Origin: ZYF759 sp046297455
GTDB lineage: Bacteria > Pseudomonadota > Alphaproteobacteria > Rhizobiales > Rhizobiaceae
Assembly (NCBI GenBank): GCA_046297455.1
Contig: JBKBIT010000004.1
Span: forward strand, 117,436 to 181,435
Direction of reading: 5' to 3'
DNA: 64,000 nucleotides
The translations under genes were made by a program, and so were the position numbers. The number at the start of each line of letters is the position of its first letter. Within the stretch, counting starts at the first letter, position 1. Shown here piece by piece: positions 41,507-49,983 of this stretch. A model generated the notes under the pieces. That model was not told the origin of the DNA and did no database searches. It worked only from the letters and a program-made list of their open reading frames with translations.

Positions 41507-41542
41507 AATGCGCTGGCCTCTCGTACAGGGTGGGGGCAAAAA

Positions 41543-41584
41543 GGAGCGGGGGAACCGCACCAGTGGCGCGCGGTTCCCCGCTCC
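41543..41584 (+). promoter_or_regulatory. Strong hairpin upstream of tspO
   Basis: A 15-bp stem with one bulged G (GGAGCGGGGGAACCGC / GCGGTTCCCCGCTCC) and an 11-nt loop, ending 27 nt before the tspO GTG. No T-run follows, so it is not a typical terminator. It may separate the small RHH-like gene from tspO or act in the tspO 5' leader. Confidence 0.55.
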
Positions 41585-41611
41585 ACATCCGCCGAAACCC
41601 GGAGAGACCGA

Positions 41612-42070
41612 GTGCCCGACATAAGCCTTTTCGTCTTCATTGGCCTCGCGGTCGTCACCGCCATGACCGGTATCCTCTTTCAGCCCGGCGAATGGTACAA
41701 ATCGCTGGACAAGCCGTCATGGACCCCGCCCGATTGGCTGTTCGGTCCGGTATGGAGCGTGCTCTACCTGATGATGGCCGTTGCCGGGTGGCTGGTATGG
41801 ACCGGGCTCGGCATGTCCGCCGCTCTCGTGCTCTGGGGTCTGCAACTCGTGCTCAACGGCATGTGGTCGTGGCTGTTCTTTGGACGGAGGCGCATGGATC
41901 TGGCCTTCGTCGACGTGGTGTTTCTCTGGCTGTCGATCGCAGGATTCATCCTGATCGTGGCAACATCCATCCCCGTCGCGGCGCTGCTGTTCGCGCCCTA
42001 TCTCCTGTGGGTCACGATCGCTTCCGCGCTCAACCTTTCGGTCTGGCGCCGAAATCCTCAGGCAGCCTGA
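41612..42070 (+). CDS. tspO: Tryptophan-rich sensory protein TspO
   Basis: A 152-aa TspO/MBR membrane protein with five hydrophobic helices. Conserved residues are in KPSWTPPDWLFGPVWSVLYLMM and ALVLWGLQLVLNGMWSWLFF, including the tryptophans of the porphyrin-binding groove. In Rhodobacter sphaeroides TspO sits in the photosynthesis cluster and modulates pigment gene expression by affecting tetrapyrrole intermediates. The start is GTG 41612 behind GGAG. It converges with dxs, leaving 2 bp between the stop codons. Confidence 0.94.
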   Translation: MPDISLFVFIGLAVVTAMTGILFQPGEWYKSLDKPSWTPPDWLFGPVWSVLYLMMAVAGWLVWTGLGMSAALVLWGLQLVLNGMWSWLFFGRRRMDLAFVDVVFLWLSIAGFILIVATSIPVAALLFAPYLLWVTIASALNLSVWRRNPQAA

Positions 42071-42072
42071 TC

Positions 42073-43911
42073 TCAGGCTGCTCCAACTGCTCGCAAATGT
42101 GCAGGGCGCACTCGGCGTTCGTCCAGGCCGAGGCACTTCAAGACGGCCGCCTCGATGTGACGGGCATTGACGCCGGCTTCCTCGTACATGGCATGCGGCC
42201 TGTGATGATCGATGAAGCGATCGGGTAGTGTAAGGGTTCGCACGCGCAAGCCTCTGTCGAGCACACCCTCGTCAGCGAGCAGGTGCAGCACATGCGCTCC
42301 GAAGCCGCCGGTCGTGCCTTCTTCAACGGTAACGAGGACTTCGTGATCGCGCGCCAGTCGCATGATCATGGTTCTGTCCAAGGGCTTGGCGAAGCGTGCA
42401 TCCGCAACGGTCACACCGAGCCCTTGCTTGCCAAGTTCATCAGCTGCAAACAGGCATTCGCCGAGGCGGCCGCCAAGCGACAACAGGGCAACCGAATTGC
42501 CCTCGCGAAGTATACGGCCGCGTCCTATCTCCAGCGGTTCGCCCCGCTCGGGCAGTGGCACACCCCGTCCCTCGCCGCGAGGGTAGCGGAAGGCTGACGG
42601 CCGATCGTCGATGAGGCGCGCCGTCGCAACCATATGAACCAGTTCTGCCTCGTCTGAGGGCGCCATGATGACGAAGCCCGGCAGATTGCCCAGATAGGCA
42701 AGATCGAACGCGCCGGCATGCGTCGCGCCATCCTCGCCGACAAGCCCGGCGCGATCGATTGCAAAGCGCACAGGTAGTCTTTGAAGAGCGACATCGTGCA
42801 CGATCTGATCGTAGCCTCTCTGCAGAAAGGTCGAATAGATGGCGCAGAAGGGTCTCAGACCCGCCGCCGCCATGCCGGCGCAGAACGTGACGCCATGCTG
42901 CTCGGCGATTCCCACGTCGAAGAACCGATCGGGAAAGCGCTTCTCGAAGGCATCCAGCCCGGTCCCCGAAGCCATCGCCGCGGTAACCGCCGTGATCGAT
43001 GGGTCGCGTTCGGCTTCGGCTATCAGGGCATCGGCGAATACCTTGGTGTAGCTCGGTGCCTTTGGCGGAGACTTCGCCTGCTTGCCGGAAGCGATGTCGA
43101 AGGTGGAAACACCGTGATAGCGATCGGCAGCCGCCTCGGCTGGCGCGTAGCCCTTGCCCTTGACGGTGAGAGCGTGGATCAGCACCGGCCCGTCGGCTTT
43201 GTCCCTGCTATCGCGCAAGACATCGAGAAGCGCCTGCACGTCGTGGCCGTCGACTGGCCCGACATAGCTGAATCCCAATTGTTCGAACCATGTGCGCGAA
43301 CCCATTGCACCGTTTGCGCGCAAGTCGGAAAGATATCCGGACATGGCGCCGACGGGAGCCGAGATCGACATGTTGTTGTCGTTGAGCACCACAATCAGCC
43401 GTCGCCCGAGACTGCCGGCATTGTTGATCGCCTCATAGGCCATGCCCGCTGACAGTGCACCGTCGCCGATCAGGCATACGACATGGCCTTCCTTCTGCTG
43501 AAGGTCGCGGGCCACGGCGAAGCCCAGCCCCGCGGAAATGGATGTCGAGGAATGGGCCGCCCCGAAAGGATCGAACTCGCTCTCGCTGCGCTTGGTGAAA
43601 CCGGAGAGCCCGCCGCCCTTTCGCAGCGAACGGATGCGTTCGCGCCGACCGGTAAGGATTTTGTGTGGATAGCACTGATGGCCGACATCCAGGATCAGGG
43701 TATCGTGCGGTGTTTCGAAGACGGCATGCATCGCGACCGTCATTTCGATCACACCAAGCCCCGCCCCAAGATGGCCACCCGTCACCGAGACCGCGGAAAC
43801 TGTCTCGGCGCGCAGTTCGTCGGCGAGAGCGACAAGTTCCGCGGTGGACATCTGACGAAGGTCTGCCGGCACATTGACCCGGTCCAACAGCGGCGTTACG
43901 GGGCGTTCCAT
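42073..43911 (-). CDS. dxs: 1-deoxy-D-xylulose-5-phosphate synthase
   Basis: A 612-aa thiamine-diphosphate enzyme that joins pyruvate and glyceraldehyde 3-phosphate to start the MEP isoprenoid pathway. The diphosphate-binding motif is visible as LIGDGALSAGMAYEAINNAG with LNDNNMSISAPVG, and the second half has FDVGIAEQHGVTFCAGMAA. The start at 43911 follows GGAGGA; an in-frame ATG at 43998 lies next to a PpsR operator and is unlikely. With a PpsR site 95-112 bp upstream, isoprenoid supply for carotenoids and phytol is probably co-regulated with photosynthesis. A second, housekeeping dxs may exist elsewhere. Confidence 0.95.
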   Translation of the reverse strand: MERPVTPLLDRVNVPADLRQMSTAELVALADELRAETVSAVSVTGGHLGAGLGVIEMTVAMHAVFETPHDTLILDVGHQCYPHKILTGRRERIRSLRKGGGLSGFTKRSESEFDPFGAAHSSTSISAGLGFAVARDLQQKEGHVVCLIGDGALSAGMAYEAINNAGSLGRRLIVVLNDNNMSISAPVGAMSGYLSDLRANGAMGSRTWFEQLGFSYVGPVDGHDVQALLDVLRDSRDKADGPVLIHALTVKGKGYAPAEAAADRYHGVSTFDIASGKQAKSPPKAPSYTKVFADALIAEAERDPSITAVTAAMASGTGLDAFEKRFPDRFFDVGIAEQHGVTFCAGMAAAGLRPFCAIYSTFLQRGYDQIVHDVALQRLPVRFAIDRAGLVGEDGATHAGAFDLAYLGNLPGFVIMAPSDEAELVHMVATARLIDDRPSAFRYPRGEGRGVPLPERGEPLEIGRGRILREGNSVALLSLGGRLGECLFAADELGKQGLGVTVADARFAKPLDRTMIMRLARDHEVLVTVEEGTTGGFGAHVLHLLADEGVLDRGLRVRTLTLPDRFIDHHRPHAMYEEAGVNARHIEAAVLKCLGLDERRVRPAHLRAVGAA

Positions 43912-44005
43912 GGCGTGTTCCTCCGGCTGAGGCAGCCAGGCTGCGTCCGGCGGGTAATCGCACCGTCTGGCCGCAGGACCGTCGCTCTGATCTGCCATGT
44001 CTTTT

Positions 44006-44023
44006 TGTCAATCTAGATTGACA
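44006..44023. promoter_or_regulatory. PpsR operator upstream of dxs
   Basis: TGTCAATCTAGATTGACA is a perfect 18-bp palindrome fitting TGT-N12-ACA. It lies 95 bp upstream of the dxs start and 52 bp from the terminator of the cytochrome c gene, so dxs is its only evident target. Confidence 0.85.
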
Positions 44024-44074
44024 CTTTTGGAGGCGGCTGTCCAGCGATGTGCCATGGGAGGAATGCAGCGGGCA

Positions 44075-44103
44075 CAAAAAAGGCGCGCCGTTATCGGCGC
44101 GCC
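44075..44103 (-). terminator. Rho-independent terminator of the cytochrome c gene
   Basis: GGCGCGCC / GGCGCGCC form an 8-bp stem (the arm is self-complementary) with a 6-nt loop, followed on the minus strand by TTTTTT. It lies 33 bp after the cytochrome c stop and isolates that gene from dxs. Confidence 0.92.
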
Positions 44104-44135
44104 AAGTCTTCCGCTGGGAATTGTCAGGCCGACTA

Positions 44136-44558
44136 TTAGTCGGCGGCTTCCTCGCCATCCTCTGCAGGTTCAGAAAACTGGGCGATATAGGCAATGACGT
44201 CTGCCCGCTCTTGCGCATTGCGCAGGCCCTGAAACGCCATGTTGCCGCGCGGGATCACACGCCGCGGGTTCTCGATATAGGGGTCGATCGTCTCTGCGGT
44301 CCAGACGAGACCACCCTCGCCAGCTTCCCGCATATTGGCGGAATAGCGAGTGAAATCAGGCTGCGTACCGGCAACGCGACCGATCAGGTTGTTCAGGTTC
44401 GGCCCGGGCTGACGCTCGGTGTCGCCGATCCCGTGGCACACGGCACAGCGCTGGAAGATGCGCTCGCCCGCGACAGGGTCGCCTTCAGCGAATGCCATGG
44501 GTGCGGAAACAAGAAATGCGAAGGGCAAGACAAGGCCCAGGCGGGCAAATGCGGACAT
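44136..44558 (-). CDS. Class I c-type cytochrome (cytochrome c2-like)
   Basis: A 140-aa secreted cytochrome. A Sec signal (MSAFARLGLVLPFAFLVSAP to MAFA) is followed by AGERIFQRCAVCHGIGD with the CxxCH heme site (Cys38, Cys41, His42). The sixth-ligand methionine is in PRGNMAFQGLRNAQERADVI. It has an acidic C-terminal tail. It resembles cytochrome c2/c550 electron carriers. It is monocistronic, divergent from bchI, and shares a PpsR operator with it, so it is a good candidate for the soluble donor to the photosynthetic reaction centre, especially since no pufC follows pufM. Confidence 0.9.
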   Translation of the reverse strand: MSAFARLGLVLPFAFLVSAPMAFAEGDPVAGERIFQRCAVCHGIGDTERQPGPNLNNLIGRVAGTQPDFTRYSANMREAGEGGLVWTAETIDPYIENPRRVIPRGNMAFQGLRNAQERADVIAYIAQFSEPAEDGEEAAD

Positions 44559-44630
44559 GGATTCCTCCCTGAACGGCGAAGTCCGTTACGCGACCAATCT
44601 AAAGCGGGATGGCCAAGCGTCAAGGGAGAA

Positions 44631-44648
44631 TGTAAAGTCAGATTGACA
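44631..44648. promoter_or_regulatory. PpsR operator between cytochrome c and bchI
   Basis: TGTAAAGTCAGATTGACA fits TGT-N12-ACA. It lies 73 bp from the leftward cytochrome c start and 72 bp from the rightward bchI start, almost exactly midway, so one site may control both directions. The right half contains TTGACA, a possible -35 box for bchI. Confidence 0.82.
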
Positions 44649-44719
44649 AAATGCCGATCCCCTGTCGACTCTTGTTTGATGTTCGACGGATCGACTGTTT
44701 TTGCGAGGGGAGGTGCCGC

Positions 44720-45778
44720 ATGACTTTTGCCTATGTGAACCGGCTCGGCAGTCGCTCAGTCTCCTACCCGTTCTCCGCCATTGTCGGGCAGGAGGAGATG
44801 AAGCAGGCATTGATGCTGGCAGCGGTCGATCCGGCCATTGGCGGCATTCTCGTCTTCGGCGACCGCGGCACCGGAAAATCCACGGCGGTGCGTGGTCTGG
44901 CAGGGCTTCTCCCGCCGATCCGGGCAATCGCAGGCTGCCGGTTCAACTGCGATCCAGACCGGCCCTCTGGCTCCTGCCCGGACTGCCAGGCACGACCCGC
45001 ATCGGCCAGTACCAAGGTTCGCCGCATCCCCGTCCCGGTCATCGACCTGCCGCTTGGCGCCAGCGAGGACCGCGTCGTCGGCGCACTCGACCTCGAGGCG
45101 GCGCTGGTGCACGGCAGGAAATCGTTCGAGCCTGGGCTTCTTGCCAGCGCGCATCGAGGATTTCTCTATATAGACGAGGTCAACCTGCTCGAGGACCACA
45201 TTGTCGATCTCCTCCTCGACGTTGCCGCCTCCGGCATCAATGTCGTCGAGCGCGAGGGCCTTTCGGTCCGCCACCCTTCGCGCTTCGTCCTGGTCGGCAG
45301 CGGCAATCCGGAGGAGGGGGAGCTGCGCCCCCAATTGCTTGACCGTTTCGGCCTGTCGGTCGAGGTCACCTCGCCGACCGATATCGCGGAGCGCATAGAG
45401 GTGGTTCGCCGCCGCGATGCCTACGACCGCGACCCGCATGCCTTCCTCGACCGGTTCAAGTCGGCTGACGGCAGGCTGCGCACACGCATCCGTCGTGCCC
45501 AGGATCTGCTCGAAAAGGTACAGTGTCCCGATGATGCATTGGTCTTCGCCTCGAGACTTTGCATGAAGCTCGGTGTGGACGGGCTGCGGGGCGAACTCAC
45601 CTTGTTGCGCGTCGCGCGCGCAATGGCCGCGCTTGGCGGACGCGACGAAGTGGCTATTTCCGACATGATCGCCGCAGCGCCCAGCGCCCTGCGCCACCGT
45701 CTCCGCCGTGACCCGTTGGACGAGGCGGGCTCCACCGCCCGCATCGAGCGGGCTCTTTCGGAAATACGGGAAGAATGA
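44720..45778 (+). CDS. bchI: Magnesium chelatase ATPase subunit I
   Basis: A 352-aa AAA+ subunit. Walker A is GDRGTGKSTAVRGLAGLLP, Walker B FLYIDEVNLLEDHIVDLLLD, and sensor FVLVGSGNPEEGELRPQLLDRF; the cysteine-containing segment GCRFNCDPDRPSGSCPDCQ is typical of BchI. With BchD and BchH it inserts magnesium into protoporphyrin IX. The start at 44720 has GGGGAGG upstream; an earlier ATG at 44651 is rejected because it abuts the PpsR site. First gene of the bchIDO operon, it overlaps bchD by 4 bp. Confidence 0.96.
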   Translation: MTFAYVNRLGSRSVSYPFSAIVGQEEMKQALMLAAVDPAIGGILVFGDRGTGKSTAVRGLAGLLPPIRAIAGCRFNCDPDRPSGSCPDCQARPASASTKVRRIPVPVIDLPLGASEDRVVGALDLEAALVHGRKSFEPGLLASAHRGFLYIDEVNLLEDHIVDLLLDVAASGINVVEREGLSVRHPSRFVLVGSGNPEEGELRPQLLDRFGLSVEVTSPTDIAERIEVVRRRDAYDRDPHAFLDRFKSADGRLRTRIRRAQDLLEKVQCPDDALVFASRLCMKLGVDGLRGELTLLRVARAMAALGGRDEVAISDMIAAAPSALRHRLRRDPLDEAGSTARIERALSEIREE

Positions 45779-47508
45779 ACGCCATGCTGCCGAACGCCTG
45801 GGGCGATTCGCTGCTGGCCGCGCGCCTGCTGGCAGTCGATCCGCAGGGGCTCGGCGGCGTCAGGCTGCGCGCGCGTGCAGGGCCTGTGCGCGAAGCCTGG
45901 CTGGCGATGCTGCGCGAGGTGATGCCCGCCAGTTGCCCCATGCGACGCGTGGCCGCTTCCCCGGATGAAGCCAGCCTCATTGGCGGGCTGGATTTTTCGG
46001 CGACGCTTTCTGCCGGCCGCCCGGTCATGCGGTCGGGCCTTCTGGTGGCCGCCAATGGTGGTCTGATGGTGCTGGCAATGGCCGAGCGAACGAACCCGGG
46101 CTGTGCGGGGCTGATCGCCTCTGCCCTCGATCGCGGTACGGTGCGTGTCGAGCGGGAGGGGTTTTCGGGAGAGTTGGAAGCGCGCTTTGCACTGATCGCG
46201 CTCGATGAGGGCATTGACGACGACGAAACCGTGCCACCCGCGCTGGACGACCGGCTCGGGCTTCGCGTTTCGCTCGATGCAGTGTCCCATCGCGAGATCG
46301 ACACGACTGCTGTTGGTGGCGACGACGTCGCCAGGGCGCGGGCTGATCTGCCGTCCATATCTGTCAACGAAGAGATGATGGCGGCGCTGGTCGGCCTGGC
46401 TGCCGCCTGCGGCTGGAATTCTGCCCGCGGCGCCGGTTTCCTGATGCGCGCTGCATGCGCGGCGGCTGCTCTGCGTGGCGCACCGGAAGTCGGCGTAGAG
46501 GACGCGGCCACGGCTGGCCGACTGGTGCTTGGGCAAGAAAGGCTTGCGGCCGCCATTGCGCAAGCGCGTACCGAGCAGCCGCCCGAGATGCCGGAGCCCG
46601 GCGATGATGCATCGCCGGAAAGGCAGGAGGCCGCGCGGGGCATTCTAGAGGACACGGTTCTGGAAGCAGCCGCCGCGAGCCTGCCCGAGGGCGTGTTGGA
46701 TGTACTGGCCGGCAGACCGGCCAGCAGAAGGCCTGCTCGAGGCGAAGGCAGCGGCTCGACCCTCAGGGGAACCACACGCGGCCGTCCCTTGACGCCCGTG
46801 GCTCGTCCCGCTGCCAGCCAGGCACGAATGGACGTGCTGGCGACCCTGCGCGTTGCCGCACCGTGGCAGCGCTTGCGCGGCCGTGGCCGCGGCGAAAGCG
46901 TGCGCATCCGGTCGTCCGATTTTCGGTATGTCCGCCATGAGCAGCGCCGAGGCGTCACCGCAATCTTCGCGGTCGATGCGTCGGGTTCGGCGGCCATTGC
47001 GCGTCTGGCAGAAGCCAAGGGCGCCGTACAGCTGCTCCTTGCCGATTGCTATGTCCGGCGCGACGAGGTGGCGCTCATCGCCTTTCGAAAGTCGACAGCT
47101 GACATCCTGCTTGAGCCGACGCGTTCGCTGGTCCGCGCAAGGCGGGCCCTGACGGCATTGCCCGGTGGGGGAGGCACCCCGCTCGCGGCCGGGATCCTGG
47201 CCACGGCGCGCCTTGCCCAGACGCTTCGAAAACGGGGCCGCGATGCGCTCGCAATTTTTCTCACGGATGGACGCGCCAATGTCGGCCTTAATGGTGACGG
47301 CGGTCGCGAGCGGGCAATGTCGGACATGCGCGAGAGCGCACGCTGCTTCCGCGCCATGGGGCTCGACGGCATCGTCATCGACACCGGAGCCAGGCCCCAG
47401 CAATCGGTCGCGGAACTGGCCGGCGAACTGGGCGCGGAATACGTGGCCCTGCCGCGTGGCGGCGCGGGGCGGATTTCCGCCACCCTTTCCGACCGCATGA
47501 AAGGCTGA
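45775..47508 (+). CDS. bchD: Magnesium chelatase subunit D
   Basis: A 577-aa subunit. The N-terminal AAA+-like half lacks a clear P-loop, as is normal for BchD. A proline-rich acidic linker (EQPPEMPEPGDDASPERQE) precedes a C-terminal von Willebrand A/integrin-I domain with the metal-binding motif VDASGSAAIARLAEAKGA. It assembles with BchI as the chelatase motor. It overlaps bchI by ATGA, and bchO follows 7 bp later. Confidence 0.95.
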   Translation: MNAMLPNAWGDSLLAARLLAVDPQGLGGVRLRARAGPVREAWLAMLREVMPASCPMRRVAASPDEASLIGGLDFSATLSAGRPVMRSGLLVAANGGLMVLAMAERTNPGCAGLIASALDRGTVRVEREGFSGELEARFALIALDEGIDDDETVPPALDDRLGLRVSLDAVSHREIDTTAVGGDDVARARADLPSISVNEEMMAALVGLAAACGWNSARGAGFLMRAACAAAALRGAPEVGVEDAATAGRLVLGQERLAAAIAQARTEQPPEMPEPGDDASPERQEAARGILEDTVLEAAAASLPEGVLDVLAGRPASRRPARGEGSGSTLRGTTRGRPLTPVARPAASQARMDVLATLRVAAPWQRLRGRGRGESVRIRSSDFRYVRHEQRRGVTAIFAVDASGSAAIARLAEAKGAVQLLLADCYVRRDEVALIAFRKSTADILLEPTRSLVRARRALTALPGGGGTPLAAGILATARLAQTLRKRGRDALAIFLTDGRANVGLNGDGGRERAMSDMRESARCFRAMGLDGIVIDTGARPQQSVAELAGELGAEYVALPRGGAGRISATLSDRMKG

Positions 47509-47515
47509 CACCGAC

Positions 47516-48394
47516 ATGGGTTTCGGTCAGGATCACCCGAATTGGGATGTCGAAGGACGCGATTGGCCGAACCGTGGAGCCAGCCGGTTCGTGGAGGCAG
47601 GTGGGCTGCGCTGGCATGTGCAGACTGCCGGGGCAGGGCCGACCCTTCTCATGCTGCATGGCACCGGTTCCGCAACCCACAGCTGGCGCGACCTTTTGCC
47701 AAGGCTTTCTGGCCGCTTCAGCGTCATAGCGCCCGATCTGCCGGGCCACGGCTTCACCTCCACACCATCGTCGTCCGGGCTGTCGCTGCGCGGTATGGCG
47801 GGCCTGGTGGATGCACTTCTGCAGAAGCTGGATCAAAAGCCCGAAATCGTCGTCGGCCATTCGGCTGGTGCCGCCATCCTGGCGGCCATGGCCCTTCAGG
47901 GCTTGTCCAGGCCCCGCATCCTGATTGCGCTAAACGGGGCATTGCTGCCCATGCGGGGCTCGGGCCTCTTCGCTCCTCTGGCGCGTCTGCTGTTCCTCAA
48001 TCCGCTGGCACCGCGCATCTTCTCCTGGCGCGCCGAAGACACGCGCGCCACGCGACGATTGCTGGAGGGTACCGGGTCGCATATCGACGAAGCGGGCATC
48101 GAATTCTACGCAAGGCTCTTCCGAAAGTCCGGACACGTTGCGGCCACGCTCGGCATGATGGCCAATTGGGAACTGGACTGGCTGGAAAAAAGGCTTCCTC
48201 GGCTGGATATGCCACTGCTTCTGGTCGCCGGTCGAAACGACAAGGCCGTGCCGGTCTCCCAGGCCAGGGATCTGGCAGCGCGGCTACCCACAGCACGGCT
48301 GATGGAGATCGATGGCGGTCATCTGGTGCATGAGGAACGACCGGATGCGGTCGCCGAACTCATCCAGGACGAAGCCGGCGTGGACATCGGCTGA
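47516..48394 (+). CDS. bchO: BchO, alpha/beta hydrolase of the Mg-chelatase operon
   Basis: A 292-aa alpha/beta hydrolase. The nucleophile elbow is intact (EIVVGHSAGAAILAAMAL), with LMLHGTGSATHSWRDLLPRL as oxyanion region and DGGHLVHEERPDAVAEL as the histidine loop. BchO is consistently encoded after bchD in photosynthesis clusters and is thought to assist the Mg-chelatase step; its exact reaction is unknown. It is third in the bchIDO operon, and crtI follows after 53 bp that hold PpsR operators. Confidence 0.93.
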   Translation: MGFGQDHPNWDVEGRDWPNRGASRFVEAGGLRWHVQTAGAGPTLLMLHGTGSATHSWRDLLPRLSGRFSVIAPDLPGHGFTSTPSSSGLSLRGMAGLVDALLQKLDQKPEIVVGHSAGAAILAAMALQGLSRPRILIALNGALLPMRGSGLFAPLARLLFLNPLAPRIFSWRAEDTRATRRLLEGTGSHIDEAGIEFYARLFRKSGHVAATLGMMANWELDWLEKRLPRLDMPLLLVAGRNDKAVPVSQARDLAARLPTARLMEIDGGHLVHEERPDAVAELIQDEAGVDIG

Positions 48395-48413
48395 GCGAAC
48401 GACAAGCTTCGAT

Positions 48414-48466
48414 TGTCAATGTCGGAATACTGAAGTAGTGTCCACGTATGTTGACATATGTTGACC
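48414..48466. promoter_or_regulatory. Tandem PpsR operators overlapping the crtI start
   Basis: A consensus TGT-N12-ACA site lies at 48439-48456 (TGTCCACGTATGTTGACA). A near-site TGT-N12-ACT (48414-48431) lies 7 bp upstream, and an overlapping near-site TGT-N12-ACC lies at 48449-48466. Two sites about one helical turn apart are what cooperative PpsR binding needs. The crtI ATG (48448) is inside the consensus site, so binding here could block translation-start-proximal transcription directly. Confidence 0.75.
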
Positions 48467-49983
48467 CTTCGAAACCTGTCCGAGATTCAGAGGATCGTCG
48501 CCCGCATGCGGTTGTTGTCGGCGGGGGGCTGGGCGGTCTTGCTGCCGCGATCCGGTTGGGAGCACGCGGATGGCGGGTCACCGTGCTCGAGCGGTTGGAC
48601 CGCCTGGGCGGAAGGGCAAGCGTACTGGAACGAGATGGATTCACATTCGATCGTGGTCCGACGATCGTCACGGCGCCCTTTCTGTTCGAGGAACTTTGGG
48701 AGCTTGCTGGCAGGCGCATGTCCGATGATATCGACATGCGCTCCCTGTCTCCTTTCTATCGGATACGCTTCGATGACGGAGACGAGATAGCGGTCAGCAG
48801 CGATCCCGATTGGATGCACCGAGAGGTCCGACGGGTCTCGCCCGAAGATCTCGATGGCTATGAACACTTCATGGAGAAGGCGGCTGATATCTGCCGGATA
48901 GGGTTCGAGCAGCTCGGCGATCAGCCATTCGGTTCGGTCGCCGACATGGCCCGCATCCTTCCGGATCTCGTTCGCCTGCAAGGCTATCGCAGCGTTCATG
49001 GCCTGGTCGCCAGGTATGTGCGCCACCCGAAGCTGCGTACATTGCTCAGTTTTCACCCCCTCTTGATCGGCGGCAATCCGTTTCGCGCTCCGGCCATCTA
49101 CTGCCTGATCCCCGCTCTGGAACGGCGGTGGGGTGTGCACTATCCGATGGGCGGCGTGGGCAGGCTGGTCGACGGGATGGTGGGCCTGGTTGGCGAGTTG
49201 GGCGGCACTGTCCGCACCGGGGCCGAGGTGGCCCGGATCGAAACCGCTGGCGGCAGGGCATCCGGGGTCGTTCTGACTGACGGCGAGCGCATCGACGCCG
49301 ACATCACAATATCCAATGCGGATGCGGCGCGAACGCTCGACAGTCTTCTCCAGCCGTCTTCCGTGCGACTGGCGGACAAGGCACGAGCCAGGCACGGCCG
49401 GTTCTCAATGGGCTTGTTCGTCTGGTATTTCGGGGTGCGCGGCCGCTACGACAATGTCGGGCACCACACCATCCTTCTGGGGCCGCGCTATCGCGAATTG
49501 CTGACGGACATTTTCGAACGGAAGCGTCTGGCCAAGGACTTTTCGATCTATTTGCATCGGCCCAGCGCGACCGACCCGTCGGTTGCGCCCGACGGATGCG
49601 ACGCCTTCTACGCGCTTTGTCCCGTGCCTAATCTCGATGGATCGATCGACTGGGAAGAGGAGGGCGAGCGCCGCCGGGCCGCGATCCAGCGCAGGCTCGA
49701 GGACACCCTGCTTCCGGGGCTGGGCGAACGTATAGCGACCTCGCATTTCATCACGCCCATCGATTTTCGGGATGACTATCTGTCCGAGCGTGGCGCGGGC
49801 TTCGGGCTGGAGCCAGTCCTGACCCAGAGTGCCTGGTTCCGTCCGCACAACCGCAATTCCAGCATCGCCGGTCTCTATCTCGTGGGCGCCGGCACGCATC
49901 CGGGAGCTGGCCTTCCGGGCGTGTTGTCGTCGGCGCGCATTCTGGACAAGGTGGTCCCTCATGCCAGCCAGTTCGTCCGATAG
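48448..49983 (+). CDS. crtI: Phytoene desaturase
   Basis: A 511-aa FAD-dependent desaturase converting phytoene to neurosporene or lycopene. The dinucleotide-binding motif is HAVVVGGGLGGLAAAIRLGARG with VLERLDRLGGRASV. The C-terminal bacterial phytoene dehydrogenase signature is present as GLYLVGAGTHPGAGLPGVLSSARIL. ATG 48448 gives about 20 residues before the first strand, as usual; no other start codon fits except TTG 48451. The ribosome binding site is weak. crtB starts inside its 3' end. Confidence 0.95.
   Translation: MLTYVDPSKPVRDSEDRRPHAVVVGGGLGGLAAAIRLGARGWRVTVLERLDRLGGRASVLERDGFTFDRGPTIVTAPFLFEELWELAGRRMSDDIDMRSLSPFYRIRFDDGDEIAVSSDPDWMHREVRRVSPEDLDGYEHFMEKAADICRIGFEQLGDQPFGSVADMARILPDLVRLQGYRSVHGLVARYVRHPKLRTLLSFHPLLIGGNPFRAPAIYCLIPALERRWGVHYPMGGVGRLVDGMVGLVGELGGTVRTGAEVARIETAGGRASGVVLTDGERIDADITISNADAARTLDSLLQPSSVRLADKARARHGRFSMGLFVWYFGVRGRYDNVGHHTILLGPRYRELLTDIFERKRLAKDFSIYLHRPSATDPSVAPDGCDAFYALCPVPNLDGSIDWEEEGERRRAAIQRRLEDTLLPGLGERIATSHFITPIDFRDDYLSERGAGFGLEPVLTQSAWFRPHNRNSSIAGLYLVGAGTHPGAGLPGVLSSARILDKVVPHASQFVR

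Noticed and set aside
43912..43998. N-terminal extension of Dxs from ATG 43998
   Set aside because: The extension has no homology-like features and begins close to a PpsR site. ATG 43911 has a strong GGAGGA.
44651..44720. Upstream ATG as bchI start
   Set aside because: It lies 3 bp from a PpsR operator and lacks a Shine-Dalgarno, while ATG 44720 has GGGGAGG and gives the usual BchI N-terminus.
48447..48466. Tandem TATGTTGAC repeat considered as a CRISPR or iteron-like array
   Set aside because: Only two copies without spacers. It is better explained as overlapping PpsR half-sites.
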